Shown here: one piece after another, positions 28,879 to 38,513 of the stretch
Layout of the letters: each line of letters opens with the position of its first letter
Position numbering within the stretch: position 1 is the stretch's first letter
Source of the DNA: Deltaproteobacteria bacterium
GTDB taxonomy: Bacteria > Desulfobacterota > Desulfuromonadia > Geobacterales > Pseudopelobacteraceae
NCBI GenBank assembly: GCA_016182975.1
Contig: JACPFJ010000006.1
Span: 1 to 64,000 of the forward strand
Direction: 5' to 3'
Length of the DNA: 64,000 nt
Position numbers and translations under genes: made by a program
Notes under the pieces: generated by a model
Told to the model about the DNA's origin: nothing
Databases searched by the model: none
Seen by the model: the letters and a program-made list of their open reading frames with translations, nothing else

Positions 28879-30432
28879 TCACAGGCTCTCGATCAACCGT
28901 GTCTGCTTGTAGTTGAGGCGGTTCAAGGCGTGGATATAGGCCTTTGCCGACGCCTCGATGATATCGGTGGATGATCCCTTGCCCACAACGGTGTGAGTCC
29001 CTTCGGCCACGCGCACAGTGACCTCGCCCTGGGCGTCGGTGCCGCTGGTGATGGCGCCGACGTTGTACTGCATCAGCTTGGCCCGGGTCTTGGTCAGTTT
29101 TTTGATCGCCTTGAGGGTGGCATCGACCGGACCGTCACCCAGTTCGGCGGTGCGTACCGGCTGGCCGTTGATCTCCAGCTGCACGGTGGCGGTGGCCACG
29201 GCAAAGGAACCGCAGGTGACCGTGATGTGTCCCAGCTTGTACTTCTCGTCCTCCCGCGACTCGTCGGCCACGATGGCGTCCAGGTCCTCGTCGAAGACCT
29301 CCTTTTTCAGGTCGGCCAGGGCCTTGAAGCGGTCAAAGGCCTTGTTGAGCTTGTCGTCGTCCAGGTCGTGCCCCAACTCTTCCAGCCGTTTTTTGAAGGC
29401 GTGTCGGCCGGAGTGTTTGCCCAGCACCAGGGCGCTGGCGGACAGCCCGACCGATTCGGGGGTCATGATCTCGTAGGTGGACTTCTCCATCATCACGCCG
29501 TGCTGGTGGATACCGGCCTCGTGGGCAAAGGCGTTGGCCCCCACGATGGCCTTGTTGGGCTGCACCATGATGCCGGTGATGGTGGACAGCAAACGGCTGG
29601 AGGGGGTCAACTGGTCGGTCGCCACGTTGGTGGCGTACGGCAGGATGTCTCCGCGTGTCTTGAGGATCATGACGAACTCCTCCAGGGAACAGTTGCCGGC
29701 ACGCTCGCCGATGCCGTTGATGGTGCATTCCACCTGGCCTGCGCCGGCCTGGATGGCGGCGATGGAGTTGGCCACGGAAAGCCCCAGGTCGTTGTGGCAG
29801 TGCACCGAGATGATCGCCTTGTCGATGTTGGGGACATTATCCTTCAGGTATTTGATGATGTTGAAATACTCGAAGGGAATGGTGTAGCCGACCGTGTCCG
29901 GGATGTTGACCGTGGTGGCGCCGGCGTTGATCACCGCCTCGACCACCTCGGCCAGGAACGGCAAACGGGTACGCACCGCGTCCTCGCAGGAAAACTCCAC
30001 GTTGGGGGTGTAGGAGGCGGCCCTTTTGACCGCCTTGACCGCCGCGGCCAGTACCTTGGCCGGCTCCATCTGCAGCTTGTACTTCATGTGGATGTCGGAG
30101 GTGGCGATGAAGGTGTGGATGCGCCCCTTGTCGCCGGCGTATTTCAGCGCCTCCCAGGCGCGGTCGATGTCCTTGTCGCTGGAGCGGCACAGGCCGGCGA
30201 TCTCCGGCCCCTTGATCGTCTGGGCCACCTTTTTCACCGCCTCGAAATCGCCATCCGAGGCGATGGGGAAACCGGCCTCGATCACGTCAACGTTCAGCTT
30301 CTGGAGTTGACGTGCAATCCGCAGCTTCTCCTCGATGTTCATGCTGTTGCCCGGGGCCTGCTCGCCGTCGCGCAGCGTGGTGTCAAAAATCCTTATCAGT
30401 TGGCGTTCGTCCTGCTTCTTTGCCTTTGCCAT
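28879..30432 (-). CDS. leuA: 2-isopropylmalate synthase
   Basis: LeuA condenses acetyl-CoA with 2-oxoisovalerate, the first committed step of leucine synthesis. The 517-residue length fits the bacterial enzyme. The N-terminal TIM barrel has RIFDTTLRDGEQAPG and the metal-binding SVHCHNDLGLSVAN. The C-terminal regulatory domain (about 390-517) should give leucine feedback inhibition. I place the start at ATG 30432, with AAAGGAG upstream; the frame to 30537 runs into the T-box leader. The leader provides transcriptional control by tRNA-Leu charging. The remaining leucine genes are not in this window. Confidence 0.95.
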   Translation of the reverse strand: MAKAKKQDERQLIRIFDTTLRDGEQAPGNSMNIEEKLRIARQLQKLNVDVIEAGFPIASDGDFEAVKKVAQTIKGPEIAGLCRSSDKDIDRAWEALKYAGDKGRIHTFIATSDIHMKYKLQMEPAKVLAAAVKAVKRAASYTPNVEFSCEDAVRTRLPFLAEVVEAVINAGATTVNIPDTVGYTIPFEYFNIIKYLKDNVPNIDKAIISVHCHNDLGLSVANSIAAIQAGAGQVECTINGIGERAGNCSLEEFVMILKTRGDILPYATNVATDQLTPSSRLLSTITGIMVQPNKAIVGANAFAHEAGIHQHGVMMEKSTYEIMTPESVGLSASALVLGKHSGRHAFKKRLEELGHDLDDDKLNKAFDRFKALADLKKEVFDEDLDAIVADESREDEKYKLGHITVTCGSFAVATATVQLEINGQPVRTAELGDGPVDATLKAIKKLTKTRAKLMQYNVGAITSGTDAQGEVTVRVAEGTHTVVGKGSSTDIIEASAKAYIHALNRLNYKQTRLIESL

Positions 30433-30463
30433 GTCATGCGCTCCTTTCGTGATCGTGGTCCTG

Positions 30464-30716
30464 AAATAGAAATGCCTCCGCCCCAGACAGGGACGAAGGC
30501 TTAGGCTTCGCGGTACCACCCCGATTTGCCCGACCACGCTTTTGAACGGTCGGACCTCGTTGCACCCTTGACGCGGGAGGACGGCATCAACTACCGGTAA
30601 TTCGCTGATGCGGCTCCGAGGCGAGTTCGTCGTTTGTGCTTACCGGTTCGCACCACCCACCGGCTCTCTGGAAAGCCCGAAACGACTACTACTCCTCATC
30701 ACAGCCTTTGAATATT
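30464..30716 (-). promoter_or_regulatory. T-box riboswitch of leuA
   Basis: On the minus strand the leader carries the T-box signature GGGGTGGTACCGCG (30509-30522). At the 5' end it carries the stem I motif GATGAGGAGTAGTAG and the GGTGG/GCGAACCGG elements. A CTC leucine codon at 30623-30625, in GAACTCGCC, is the likely specifier. Downstream, an 11-bp terminator stem (GCCTTCGTCCC/GGGGCGGAGGC, 30464-30500) is followed by ATTTCTATTT. Uncharged tRNA-Leu would stabilise the antiterminator and allow leuA transcription. Confidence 0.9.
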
Positions 30717-30722
30717 TCAAGC

Positions 30723-30752
30723 ATAGTAAAAAAAAGGGGAATGTAAAGTCAA
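30723..30752 (-). promoter_or_regulatory. Sigma-70-type promoter of leuA
   Basis: TTGACT (30747-30752), an 18-bp spacer and TACTAT (30723-30728) precede the T-box leader, placing the transcript start near 30716. Confidence 0.75.
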
Positions 30753-30834
30753 GTTGTTTTATTTCGGCATCATTGGTGGCAGAGGCGGAAGCTTTCCATG
30801 GAGGCGTTCTGCTCCACCAGCATGATGGAAAGCT

Positions 30835-31116
30835 CTATTCCCCTTCAGTGCGGCATAGCTCTTCAATTAGATCTCTGGACAGCCATAGACCGGAACCGCT
30901 GAGCTTTGCAAATGCATCCCGCAACGAAGGAAGCAGACCTCTGCGTTTGGCAAGCACCACTATTCCGGCTGTTCCCTTGCCGGGAACCGTGACCTCTTTG
31001 ATGACGGCTGCCGGTACGACAATGTGCTTGAAAATCTGCGGCAACAAGTCATGGAGGCCGCTCTTGAAGAGGCAGATCAACGGAGAAGCGTTGACAACGA
31101 TCCGCTCAATCGGCAT
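30835..31116 (-). pseudogene. Internally deleted DUF3368 PIN-like toxin
   Basis: Starting at ATG 31116, the 93-residue product begins like DUF3368 proteins (MPIERIVVNASPLICLFKSG, VVPAAVIKEVTVPGK). It then jumps to the family's C-terminal end (GTAGIVVLAKRRGLLPSLRD, LWLSRDLIEELCRTEGE). Full-length relatives are about 150-160 residues, and the missing middle holds the conserved GEAEAIALA and DDRxAR acidic segments. The deletion is in frame, so a stable but probably inactive protein is possible. ATG overlaps the upstream antitoxin gene by 11 bp. The family is usually thought to be a toxin nuclease; that is not shown here. Confidence 0.75.
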
Positions 31117-31363
31117 CGGACAACTCGTCCAACACCTCACGGGCGCTGTACTGGAAGGGGGAAACCCGGAAACGGCCAAGCTCACCCACGAAGTCCGCCC
31201 GTGACACTCCTGCTATCTCGGCAGCCTTTTCCTGCGAGATAAGTGTCATTTCGTACCATTTCACGGCCGCCGCCATGCGCATCTCCTGAACAAATTCATC
31301 AGGACTCTTGCGCAGGGCCGAGAATACCCCATCCGGCAATTCCATTTTCAAGGCAACTGACAT
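31106..31363 (-). CDS. UPF0175-family antitoxin-like protein
   Basis: This 85-residue protein matches the UPF0175 pattern: a short N-terminal strand (VALKMELPDGVFSAL), then AAAVKWYEMTLISQEKAAEIAGVSRADFVGELGRF, and an S-P-F-Q-Y segment. The helical middle looks like a small DNA-binding helix-turn-helix. The start follows CAGGAG. It precedes and overlaps the DUF3368 gene, the standard order for this toxin-antitoxin pair. With a damaged toxin, it may now act alone. Confidence 0.8.
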   Translation of the reverse strand: MSVALKMELPDGVFSALRKSPDEFVQEMRMAAAVKWYEMTLISQEKAAEIAGVSRADFVGELGRFRVSPFQYSAREVLDELSDAD

Positions 31364-31470
31364 GGCTTGCTCCTGTTGACTGTCCGGTAACTACCATTAT
31401 CCCCAATGAAATCTACCATAGACCCCCGAACCTTGCCAACTGTTTCCACTCGGCTCACACTTCTCTTGAT

Positions 31471-32175
31471 TCACTCCCCCAAATACGCCCGCCTGACCTC
31501 CGGGTTGCGGGCCAGTTCCCCGGCGGCGCCGGAGAGGACCACCTCGCCGCTCTCCAGCACGTAGGCGCGATGGGCCACGGCGAGGGCCATGGAGGCGTTC
31601 TGCTCCACCAGCAGGATGGTCGTGCCGTCGCGGCTGATGGCGGCGATGATCTCGAAGATCCGTTCCACCAGGAGCGGCGCCAGCCCCATGGATGGCTCGT
31701 CCAGGAGCAGAAGGCGTGGACTCGACATCAGCGCCCGCGCGATGGCAAGCATCTGCTGCTCGCCGCCCGAAAGGGTCCGTGCCGCCTGCCGGCGCCTCTC
31801 CGCCAGGAGCGGGAAGAGGGCGAAGGCCCGCTCGATCCCCCGGGCGAGCTCCTTCCCGCCGGCGAGGGTATAGCCCCCCATCTCCAGGTTTTCCTGGACG
31901 CTCATCCGGCCGAAGACCCGCCGTCCCTCGGGCACCTGGCAGACCCCCCGGGCCACGATCCGGTGGGGCGGCTGGCGGGTGATCTCCTCCCCCTCGTAGC
32001 CGATGGAGCCGCCCAGCGGGCGTACGATCCCGGAGATCGTGTTGAGTATGGTGCTCTTGCCGGCGCCGTTGGCGCCGATCAGGGCCACGATCTCCCCCCC
32101 GCCGACGTGGAAGGAGACGCCGCGCAGGGCGCGAATGGCGCCGTAGCTGACGGAGAGGTTCTCCACGACAAGCAT
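31471..32175 (-). CDS. livF: Branched-chain amino acid ABC transporter ATP-binding protein LivF
   Basis: This 234-residue ATPase starts at ATG 32175 (MLVVENLSVSYGAIRALRGV), overlapping the livG stop by one base (TGATG). Walker A is GANGAGKST, the signature LSGGEQQM, and Walker B LLLLDEPSMGLAP. LivF and LivG power the LivHM permease for uptake of leucine, isoleucine and valine or related substrates. It is the last gene of the livHMGF operon. Confidence 0.95.
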   Translation of the reverse strand: MLVVENLSVSYGAIRALRGVSFHVGGGEIVALIGANGAGKSTILNTISGIVRPLGGSIGYEGEEITRQPPHRIVARGVCQVPEGRRVFGRMSVQENLEMGGYTLAGGKELARGIERAFALFPLLAERRRQAARTLSGGEQQMLAIARALMSSPRLLLLDEPSMGLAPLLVERIFEIIAAISRDGTTILLVEQNASMALAVAHRAYVLESGEVVLSGAAGELARNPEVRRAYLGE

Positions 32176-32945
32176 CAGTTCATCGCCCCCTTCCCCAGAT
32201 AGGCCTCGATCACCGCCGGGTCGCTGCGCACCTCCTCCGGCCTCCCCTCGGCGATCTTGACCCCGTGGTCCAGCACCGCGATCCGGTCGGACAGCCCCAT
32301 GACGAAACGCATGTCGTGCTCCACCAGGAAGACGGTCACACCGCTGGCGCGGATCTCGCGCAGCATTGCAGCCAATGACCGCTTTTCCTGGGGATTCATC
32401 CCGGCCGCCGGCTCGTCCAGGAGGATCAGGGCCGGCTCGATGGCCAGGGCGCGGGCGATCTCCAGGCGGCGCTGCTCGCCGTAGGGGAGGTTGCCGGCCG
32501 CCTCGCAGGCCTTGTGGGCCAGGCCCACCCTGGAGAGGCAGTGGGCGGCCAGCTCCAGGAGCCGCCCCTCCTCGCGGCGCACCGCCGGGAGGAATTGCAG
32601 CAGCGCGCCTGCAAGGTTCCACACCCCCCTGGTGTGGGCGCCGATCAGGCAATTGTCAAGAACGCTCAGCTCCCTGAACAGGCGGATGTTCTGGAAGGTG
32701 CGGCCGATTCCGGCGGCTGCGATGAGGTGCGCAGGCAACCCGGCGATATCCCTCCCCCTGAAGCGTATACCCCCTTCGCTTGGGGTATAGACACCGGTGA
32801 CCAGGTTGAAGATGGTGCTCTTGCCGGCGCCGTTGGGGCCGATCAGCGCCATGATCTCCCCCTCCTCCACCCTGAGGCCGACGCCGTTCACCGCCACCAG
32901 GCCGCCGAAGCGGATGCCTGCGTTATCGAGGGTAAGCAGCGCCAT
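32175..32945 (-). CDS. livG: Branched-chain amino acid ABC transporter ATP-binding protein LivG
   Basis: This 256-residue ATPase has Walker A GPNGAGKST, the variant signature LPYGEQRRLEIARAL typical of LivG, and Walker B LILLDEPAAGMNP. The C-terminal end (GRPEEVRSDPAVIEAYLG) matches the family. Its start overlaps the livM stop by one base and its stop overlaps the livF start, indicating tight translational coupling. Confidence 0.96.
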   Translation of the reverse strand: MALLTLDNAGIRFGGLVAVNGVGLRVEEGEIMALIGPNGAGKSTIFNLVTGVYTPSEGGIRFRGRDIAGLPAHLIAAAGIGRTFQNIRLFRELSVLDNCLIGAHTRGVWNLAGALLQFLPAVRREEGRLLELAAHCLSRVGLAHKACEAAGNLPYGEQRRLEIARALAIEPALILLDEPAAGMNPQEKRSLAAMLREIRASGVTVFLVEHDMRFVMGLSDRIAVLDHGVKIAEGRPEEVRSDPAVIEAYLGKGAMN

Positions 32946-33856
32946 CAGCTGCCCTCCCGCGGGGGGAGCGCACAGCGGCGCCGCAGTCCCAGCTTGCGCA
33001 GCAGCATGGCGGCGGAGTCCACCCCCCCAAGGAGCCCGTTGGGGCGGAAGACCATCAATGAAACCAGCAGGGCGCCGTAGACCAGCATGCGGTACTGGGC
33101 CATGAAACGCAGGAACTCCGGGGCGGCCGAGAGGAGCGCGGCCCCCAGGAGTGCGCCGGGGATGCTCCCCAGCCCCCCCAGCACCACCATGCAGAGCATG
33201 TCCACCGACTTGTGAAAACCGAAGTCCGAGGGATTGATGTACCCCAGGAAATGGGCGTAGAGAGAGCCGCCGACACCGGCCATGAAGGCGCTGATCGCGA
33301 ACGACTGCACCTTGTAGCGGGCGCAGTTGATACCCATCGACTCGGCGGCGATCTCGTCGTCACGGATCGCCGTCAGGGCCCGGCCGAAGCGGGAATTAGC
33401 GATGAAGGCCGAGGCGACGATGGCCAGGCAGACGCAGATCAGCACGGTCAGCGGCATCGGCAGGGGAGAGCGCGGCGGGGGTACGCTCAGGCCGAGCGCC
33501 TTGTTGGTGATCTCCAGGTTGAGCAGGCACACCTTGACGATCTCGGCGAAGGCGAGGGTGCAGATCGCCAGATAGTCGCCGGTCAGCCGCAGGATCGGCC
33601 AGCCGATGACGGCCGCGGCGGCCGCGGTGACGGTCCCGCTCAGGAGCAGATTGATGGAGAAGGGGACGCCGGTCTTGAGGGACAAAAGCGCCCCGCTGAA
33701 GGCGCCGATGCTCATGAAGGCGGCATGTCCCAGGGCGAGCTGGCCGGTCATGCCGGTGATGACGTTCAGGCCCAGCGCCAGGATCACCGCGATGCCGATG
33801 TTGACCAGGATCTGGAGGATGTAGGGGTCGATGGAGTTGATCAGGCCTTCCAGCAT
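32945..33856 (-). CDS. livM: Branched-chain amino acid ABC transporter permease LivM
   Basis: This 303-residue inner-membrane permease has 8-10 hydrophobic segments. Family landmarks include GLNVITGMTGQLALGHAAFMSIGAF near residue 30 and GRALTAIRDDEIAAESMGI, the cytoplasmic loop that contacts the ATPases. It starts 2 bp after the livH stop. Confidence 0.95.
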   Translation of the reverse strand: MLEGLINSIDPYILQILVNIGIAVILALGLNVITGMTGQLALGHAAFMSIGAFSGALLSLKTGVPFSINLLLSGTVTAAAAAVIGWPILRLTGDYLAICTLAFAEIVKVCLLNLEITNKALGLSVPPPRSPLPMPLTVLICVCLAIVASAFIANSRFGRALTAIRDDEIAAESMGINCARYKVQSFAISAFMAGVGGSLYAHFLGYINPSDFGFHKSVDMLCMVVLGGLGSIPGALLGAALLSAAPEFLRFMAQYRMLVYGALLVSLMVFRPNGLLGGVDSAAMLLRKLGLRRRCALPPREGS

Positions 33857-33858
33857 GT

Positions 33859-34734
<876 letters not shown>

Positions 34735-34920
34735 GGAGTCTGCCCCGGACTGCCGGAAGTCGGTGAAAAACCGCTGTTGTTTATCACGGGAAGCATAGTA
34801 CTGCAAGCGCATTGGCGCAGAGTGGAAAAAAACATCTGTTGTGCCGGAGCGAAAAAGGCTCTATCCTTTCCCGGCTGTTTCATTCATCCGGCAGCCAGAC
34901 CCTGCCCGCGAGGTTCGACC

Positions 34921-35502
34921 ATGAAAACCAAGTGTAGCATACTACTGATCATGTTGCTTTGCGCCGCGCCACTTTGGGCCACGGCGGCGGAAACCGCCCC
35001 CGCTGACGGCCCGAAGGGCCAACCTGCCCCTCTGGCCGCGGCGCAACCCGTGCGAATCGGTTATGTGGATATCAATCGCATTGCCGGCGAATCAGCCCTG
35101 GGTAAGTCGTCCCAGGCACAGGCCAAGGAGAGGCAGGGGAAATTCCAGGCCCGGATCGAAACCAAGCGGAAGCAACTCGACAAGCAGAAGGCCGCCCTTG
35201 AGGCCAAGTTCGCCACCCTCACCCCCCCGCAACGGGAGGCCAAGGCCAAGGAGTTTCAGAAGAAGGTGGAGGAGTTCCAGAAGTTCGTCATGGATGCCGA
35301 AAAGGAGCTCCAGAACATACAGGAGGGGCTCAGCAAGGCCCTTTTCGAGGCGATCGAGCAGGCCGCTGCCGAATACGGCAAGGCCAACGGACTGGCGCTG
35401 GTAGTAGTCAAGCGGGAGCTGCTCTATCTGGCAAGCGGGGTGGATAGCCGGGATGTGACCGAGGGCATCCTCGCGCTGTTAAACGAAAAAGTCAAAAAAT
35501 GA
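34921..35502 (+). CDS. Skp/OmpH-family periplasmic chaperone
   Basis: This 193-residue protein starts at ATG 34921 with a signal peptide (CSILLIMLLCAAPLWATAAE). The mature part has IGYVDINRIAGESALGKSSQ, then a long charged coiled coil (residues 75-150, AKERQGKFQARIETKRKQLDK), and a C-terminal segment (YGKANGLALVVVKRELLYLA). This is the Skp/OmpH layout of trimeric chaperones that carry unfolded outer-membrane proteins. It is divergent from livH and 60 bp upstream of an FKBP isomerase gene, so both may serve envelope protein folding. Confidence 0.88.
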   Translation: MKTKCSILLIMLLCAAPLWATAAETAPADGPKGQPAPLAAAQPVRIGYVDINRIAGESALGKSSQAQAKERQGKFQARIETKRKQLDKQKAALEAKFATLTPPQREAKAKEFQKKVEEFQKFVMDAEKELQNIQEGLSKALFEAIEQAAAEYGKANGLALVVVKRELLYLASGVDSRDVTEGILALLNEKVKK

Positions 35503-35562
35503 CACGGTGGAAACATGGTGTATCTAAACGCCATATATTATGAGCAAGGGAGGTAGCAAGCG

Positions 35563-36003
35563 ATGAAGGGTTTGATGAAATCGGTAACGGCCATCGTGCT
35601 GACGGTGCTGCTGGCAGTGCCGGCCTTCGCAGCGGCAGTGGAAGAGTCAAAGGGGGGTAAAGCCGTCACCACCGCCTCGGGTCTCAAGTACATCGACCAG
35701 GTGGTAGGCAAGGGAGCAATGCCGGTGAAAGGGAAACAGGTCAAGGTGCACTATACCGGTACCCTGGAGAACGGCAAGAAGTTTGACAGTTCCGTGGACC
35801 GCAGGGAGCCGTTCGTGTTCGTGATCGGGGTGGGCCAGGTCATCCCCGGCTGGGACGAGGGGGTCATGAGCATGAAGGTGGGGGGCAAGCGCAAGCTGAT
35901 CGTTCCCGCCAAGCTCGGCTACGGCGCCAGGGGCGCCGGCGGCGTCATCCCTCCCAACGCCACCCTGCTCTTCGATGTGGAACTGCTGGACGTGCAGAAG
36001 TAG
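35563..36003 (+). CDS. FKBP-type peptidyl-prolyl isomerase, exported
   Basis: This 146-residue protein has a signal peptide (AIVLTVLLAVPAFAAA) and one FKBP domain with VKVHYTGTLENGKKFDSSVDR, VIPGWDEGVMSMKVGGKRKL, GYGARGAGGVIPPNATLLFDVELL. The active-site aromatic and VIPGW residues are present. GGGAGGT precedes ATG. It follows the Skp-like gene and ends at a terminator. It should catalyse prolyl isomerisation during folding of exported proteins. Confidence 0.95.
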   Translation: MKGLMKSVTAIVLTVLLAVPAFAAAVEESKGGKAVTTASGLKYIDQVVGKGAMPVKGKQVKVHYTGTLENGKKFDSSVDRREPFVFVIGVGQVIPGWDEGVMSMKVGGKRKLIVPAKLGYGARGAGGVIPPNATLLFDVELLDVQK

Positions 36004-36029
36004 TTTTCGTCCCTTCCTGCTTAAGCATG

Positions 36030-36060
36030 AAAAGCCCGCATTGCGCGGGCTTTTTTGTTT
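36030..36060 (+). terminator. Rho-independent terminator after the FKBP gene
   Basis: AAAGCCCGC-ATT-GCGCGGGCTTTTTTGTTT: a GC-rich stem followed by a T tract, 27 bp after the stop. Confidence 0.9.
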
Positions 36061-36126
36061 AATTCCGTCAAAATATCCGTGGAATACCAGCAGCAGGTCT
36101 GGTAATTAATCCGACGGCGGTTATGC

Positions 36127-38013
36127 CTACCTCAACGCCTCCAACTCCTCCCAGCGGGCATATGCCCCGGCCAACTCCCACTCCAGCTCCGACAGCCGGG
36201 CGTTGAGCACCGCCACCTCGCTTCCGGCGCTCTTGTAGAACTCCGGATCGGAAAGCCGCGTATGCAGCCTTTCCTGTTCCTCCTCCAGGGCGGCGATCAG
36301 CTCCGGCAACGCCTCCAGCTCGCGCTCCTCCTTGAAGGAGAGCTTGCGGGGGCGTTCCTTCTGCGGCCTTGCCTTTTCCTGCACCGGCATTGCCGCCGTC
36401 GATGCGGCGGAGGTCTCCACGGCCGCCTGCCTGAGCCAGTCGTCGTACCCACCCACGAACTCCCGCACCTCGCCGTTACCGCCCAGAACCAGCGTGCTGG
36501 TGACCACGTTGTTGAGGAACTCGCGGTCGTGGCTGACCAGGAGCAGCGTGCCGGAGTACTCCATGAGCAGGTCTTCCAGCAGATCGAGGGTCTCGGCGTC
36601 CAGGTCGTTGGTCGGCTCGTCCATCACCAGGATGTTGGAGGATTTGCTGAAGAGCTTGGCCAGGAGCAGGCGGTTCCTCTCGCCGCCGGAGAGGATGCCG
36701 ACCGGCGACCGGGCACGCTCCGGCGAGAAGAGGAAGTCCTGCAGGTAGCCGATGATGTGGCGCGGCCGGCCGTTGATCACCAGGGTGTCGTTTCCCTCCC
36801 CCACGTTCTCCTGCACGCTCTTCTCCAGGTCGAGCTGTTCGCGCATCTGGTCGAAGTAGAGCACCTCCTGGCGGCTGCCCAGCTTGATTGCCCCCGACTG
36901 GGGCGTCAGCTCCCCCAGGAGCAGCCTGAGCAGGGTGGTCTTGCCCGAACCGTTGGGGCCGATGATCCCCACCCGGTCGCCGCGTATGATCGTGGCGGTA
37001 AAATCCTTGATTACGGGCCGACCGTCAAAGGCGAAAGAGACCCCCTCGGCCTCCACCACCAGTGCGCCGGAGCGCTCGGCCTCATGCAGCTGGATACGGG
37101 CCGTGCCTTGACGTTCCCGGCGCTGCCGCCGCTCCTCGCGCAGCTTCTTCAGCGCCCGCACCCGCCCCTCGTTCCTGGTGCGGCGGGCCTTGATCCCCTG
37201 CCTGACCCAGACCTCTTCCCGGGCCAGCTTCCTGTCGAACAGGGCTTGGCGGGTGATCTCCGCCTCCAAAAGTGCCTCGCGCCGCTCCACGAACTGGTCG
37301 TAGCCGCAGTTGAAGGCGTAGATCCTCCCGCGGTCCAGTTCGGCGATGCGGTTGGAGAGCCGCCGGGCAAAGGCGCGGTCGTGGGTCACGAAGAGTACGG
37401 TCCTGACGTTTTTCAGCAGGAACTCCTCCAGCCAGCAGATGGTCTCGATGTCCAGGTGGTTGGTCGGTTCGTCCAGCATGAGGATGTCGGGGGCCGCGAC
37501 AAGGGCCTTGGCAAGCAGCACCCGGCGCTTGGTGCCGCCGGAGAGAGCGGAGAAGTCGGCATCGGCATCCAGTTGCAGGCGCTTCAGCACCCGTTCCACC
37601 TCCTGGTGAAGGCTCCAGCCTCCGGTCTCCTCCAGCGCGTGCTGCAACGCCTCCAGCCGCCCGAGCAGTTCTTCGTCCCCATCCAGCGCCAGTTGATGAG
37701 CCACGTGGTGGTACTCCGCCAGGAGCGCGGCGGCATTGCCCATGCCGGAGGCCACCACGTCGAAGACGCTCCCCTCCACCCCCTGGGAGATCTCCTGGGA
37801 GACCAACGCCACCCGCAGCCCCTGCTGGCGCTGGATCTCGCCCCCTTCCGGCGGCAGTTCGCCGTCGATCAGTTTCAGCAGGGTCGATTTGCCGCTGCCG
37901 TTGCGCCCCAAGAGGCAGAGCCGGTCGCCCGGCTCGATTTGCAGGTTGATGCCGTCGAAGAGCGGCGGACCGCCAAAGGCCAGGGTTATGTTGCGAAGGG
38001 AGATGAGTGCCAC
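36127..38013 (-). CDS. uup: ABC-F ATPase, Uup-like
   Basis: This protein of about 628 residues is read from GTG 38013 (VALISLRNITLAFGGPPLFDGIN); the open frame to 38109 lacks homology. It has two ABC cassettes without membrane segments: GRNGSGKST, LSGGTKRR, LMLDEPTNHLD in the first and GPNGSGKTT, LSGGERNR, LVMDEPTNDLD in the second. Between them is the charged ABC-F linker with the Uup-like REEVWVRQGIKARRTRNEGRV. A C-terminal coiled coil (LSFKEERELEALPELIAALEEE) supports Uup, which acts on ribosomes or branched DNA in E. coli. Confidence 0.9.
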   Translation of the reverse strand: MALISLRNITLAFGGPPLFDGINLQIEPGDRLCLLGRNGSGKSTLLKLIDGELPPEGGEIQRQQGLRVALVSQEISQGVEGSVFDVVASGMGNAAALLAEYHHVAHQLALDGDEELLGRLEALQHALEETGGWSLHQEVERVLKRLQLDADADFSALSGGTKRRVLLAKALVAAPDILMLDEPTNHLDIETICWLEEFLLKNVRTVLFVTHDRAFARRLSNRIAELDRGRIYAFNCGYDQFVERREALLEAEITRQALFDRKLAREEVWVRQGIKARRTRNEGRVRALKKLREERRQRRERQGTARIQLHEAERSGALVVEAEGVSFAFDGRPVIKDFTATIIRGDRVGIIGPNGSGKTTLLRLLLGELTPQSGAIKLGSRQEVLYFDQMREQLDLEKSVQENVGEGNDTLVINGRPRHIIGYLQDFLFSPERARSPVGILSGGERNRLLLAKLFSKSSNILVMDEPTNDLDAETLDLLEDLLMEYSGTLLLVSHDREFLNNVVTSTLVLGGNGEVREFVGGYDDWLRQAAVETSAASTAAMPVQEKARPQKERPRKLSFKEERELEALPELIAALEEEQERLHTRLSDPEFYKSAGSEVAVLNARLSELEWELAGAYARWEELEALR

Positions 38014-38128
38014 AAGGTGTCTTCTTTCAATTGCGTTGTTTTGAACGGCCTGAAAACTGGCAGCGTAGGGAGAATACGGTGACTTCTCCCAGTGCCCGAC
38101 CTGCTGCAACAGAAACCGGTAAGTCTAA

Positions 38129-38338
38129 TTAGTTTCCATCCGGAAACTCCGGATGTGAAACTGTTGGTTTCCGATTCGGAAAGCGGGGATAGGGAGAAGT
38201 TCTGCCTACATTCGCAACCGGCTTGTTTCTCGCGTCCGATTCAAACCGCTCTATCTCGTCCATAACCGCCTCGCCACGCCACCTTTGATACTCCGAAGCA
38301 GAATCAGCTGCCGTTTTGCGTGCCAAGTGCGGCGCCAC
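38129..38338 (-). CDS. Small hypothetical protein
   Basis: A 69-residue frame from GTG 38338 encodes LARKTAADSASEYQRWRGEAV and DEIERFESDARNKPVANVG. Composition is protein-like, but I recognise no family, and the ribosome site is poor. It lies 6 bp downstream of another short frame and may be the frame-shifted continuation of it. Confidence 0.3.
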   Translation of the reverse strand: MAPHLARKTAADSASEYQRWRGEAVMDEIERFESDARNKPVANVGRTSPYPRFPNRKPTVSHPEFPDGN

Positions 38339-38343
38339 ATTGG

Positions 38344-38457
38344 TTATTCCCTGTTGAACTCCTCTTCAAATCCCCTGACTCCGTCAAGTATCTGCTCAAA
38401 CGGCGGCGGTTCATCGAGGAACATGGCCGTCTGCATCCTTCGTAATCCTGCTTCCAT
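38344..38457 (-). CDS. Small hypothetical protein
   Basis: A 37-residue frame from ATG 38457 encodes MQTAMFLDEPPPFEQILDGV followed by RGFEEEFNRE. It is acidic and protein-like but of unknown family. With the frame at 38129 it occupies the 400-bp gap between the uup and KilA-N genes. Either may be a remnant. Confidence 0.25.
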   Translation of the reverse strand: MEAGLRRMQTAMFLDEPPPFEQILDGVRGFEEEFNRE

Positions 38458-38513
38458 GCCTGCATATCTACACCTGCCGGCATCAGACATCCGGCATCAT
38501 ACCTGAACAGATT

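Noticed and set aside
28993-30504. 503-codon + strand frame
   Set aside because: Antisense to leuA; composition dominated by Gly, His, Asp and Val with no motif.
36262-38082. 606-codon + strand frame
   Set aside because: Antisense to the Uup-like gene; low-complexity and no domain.
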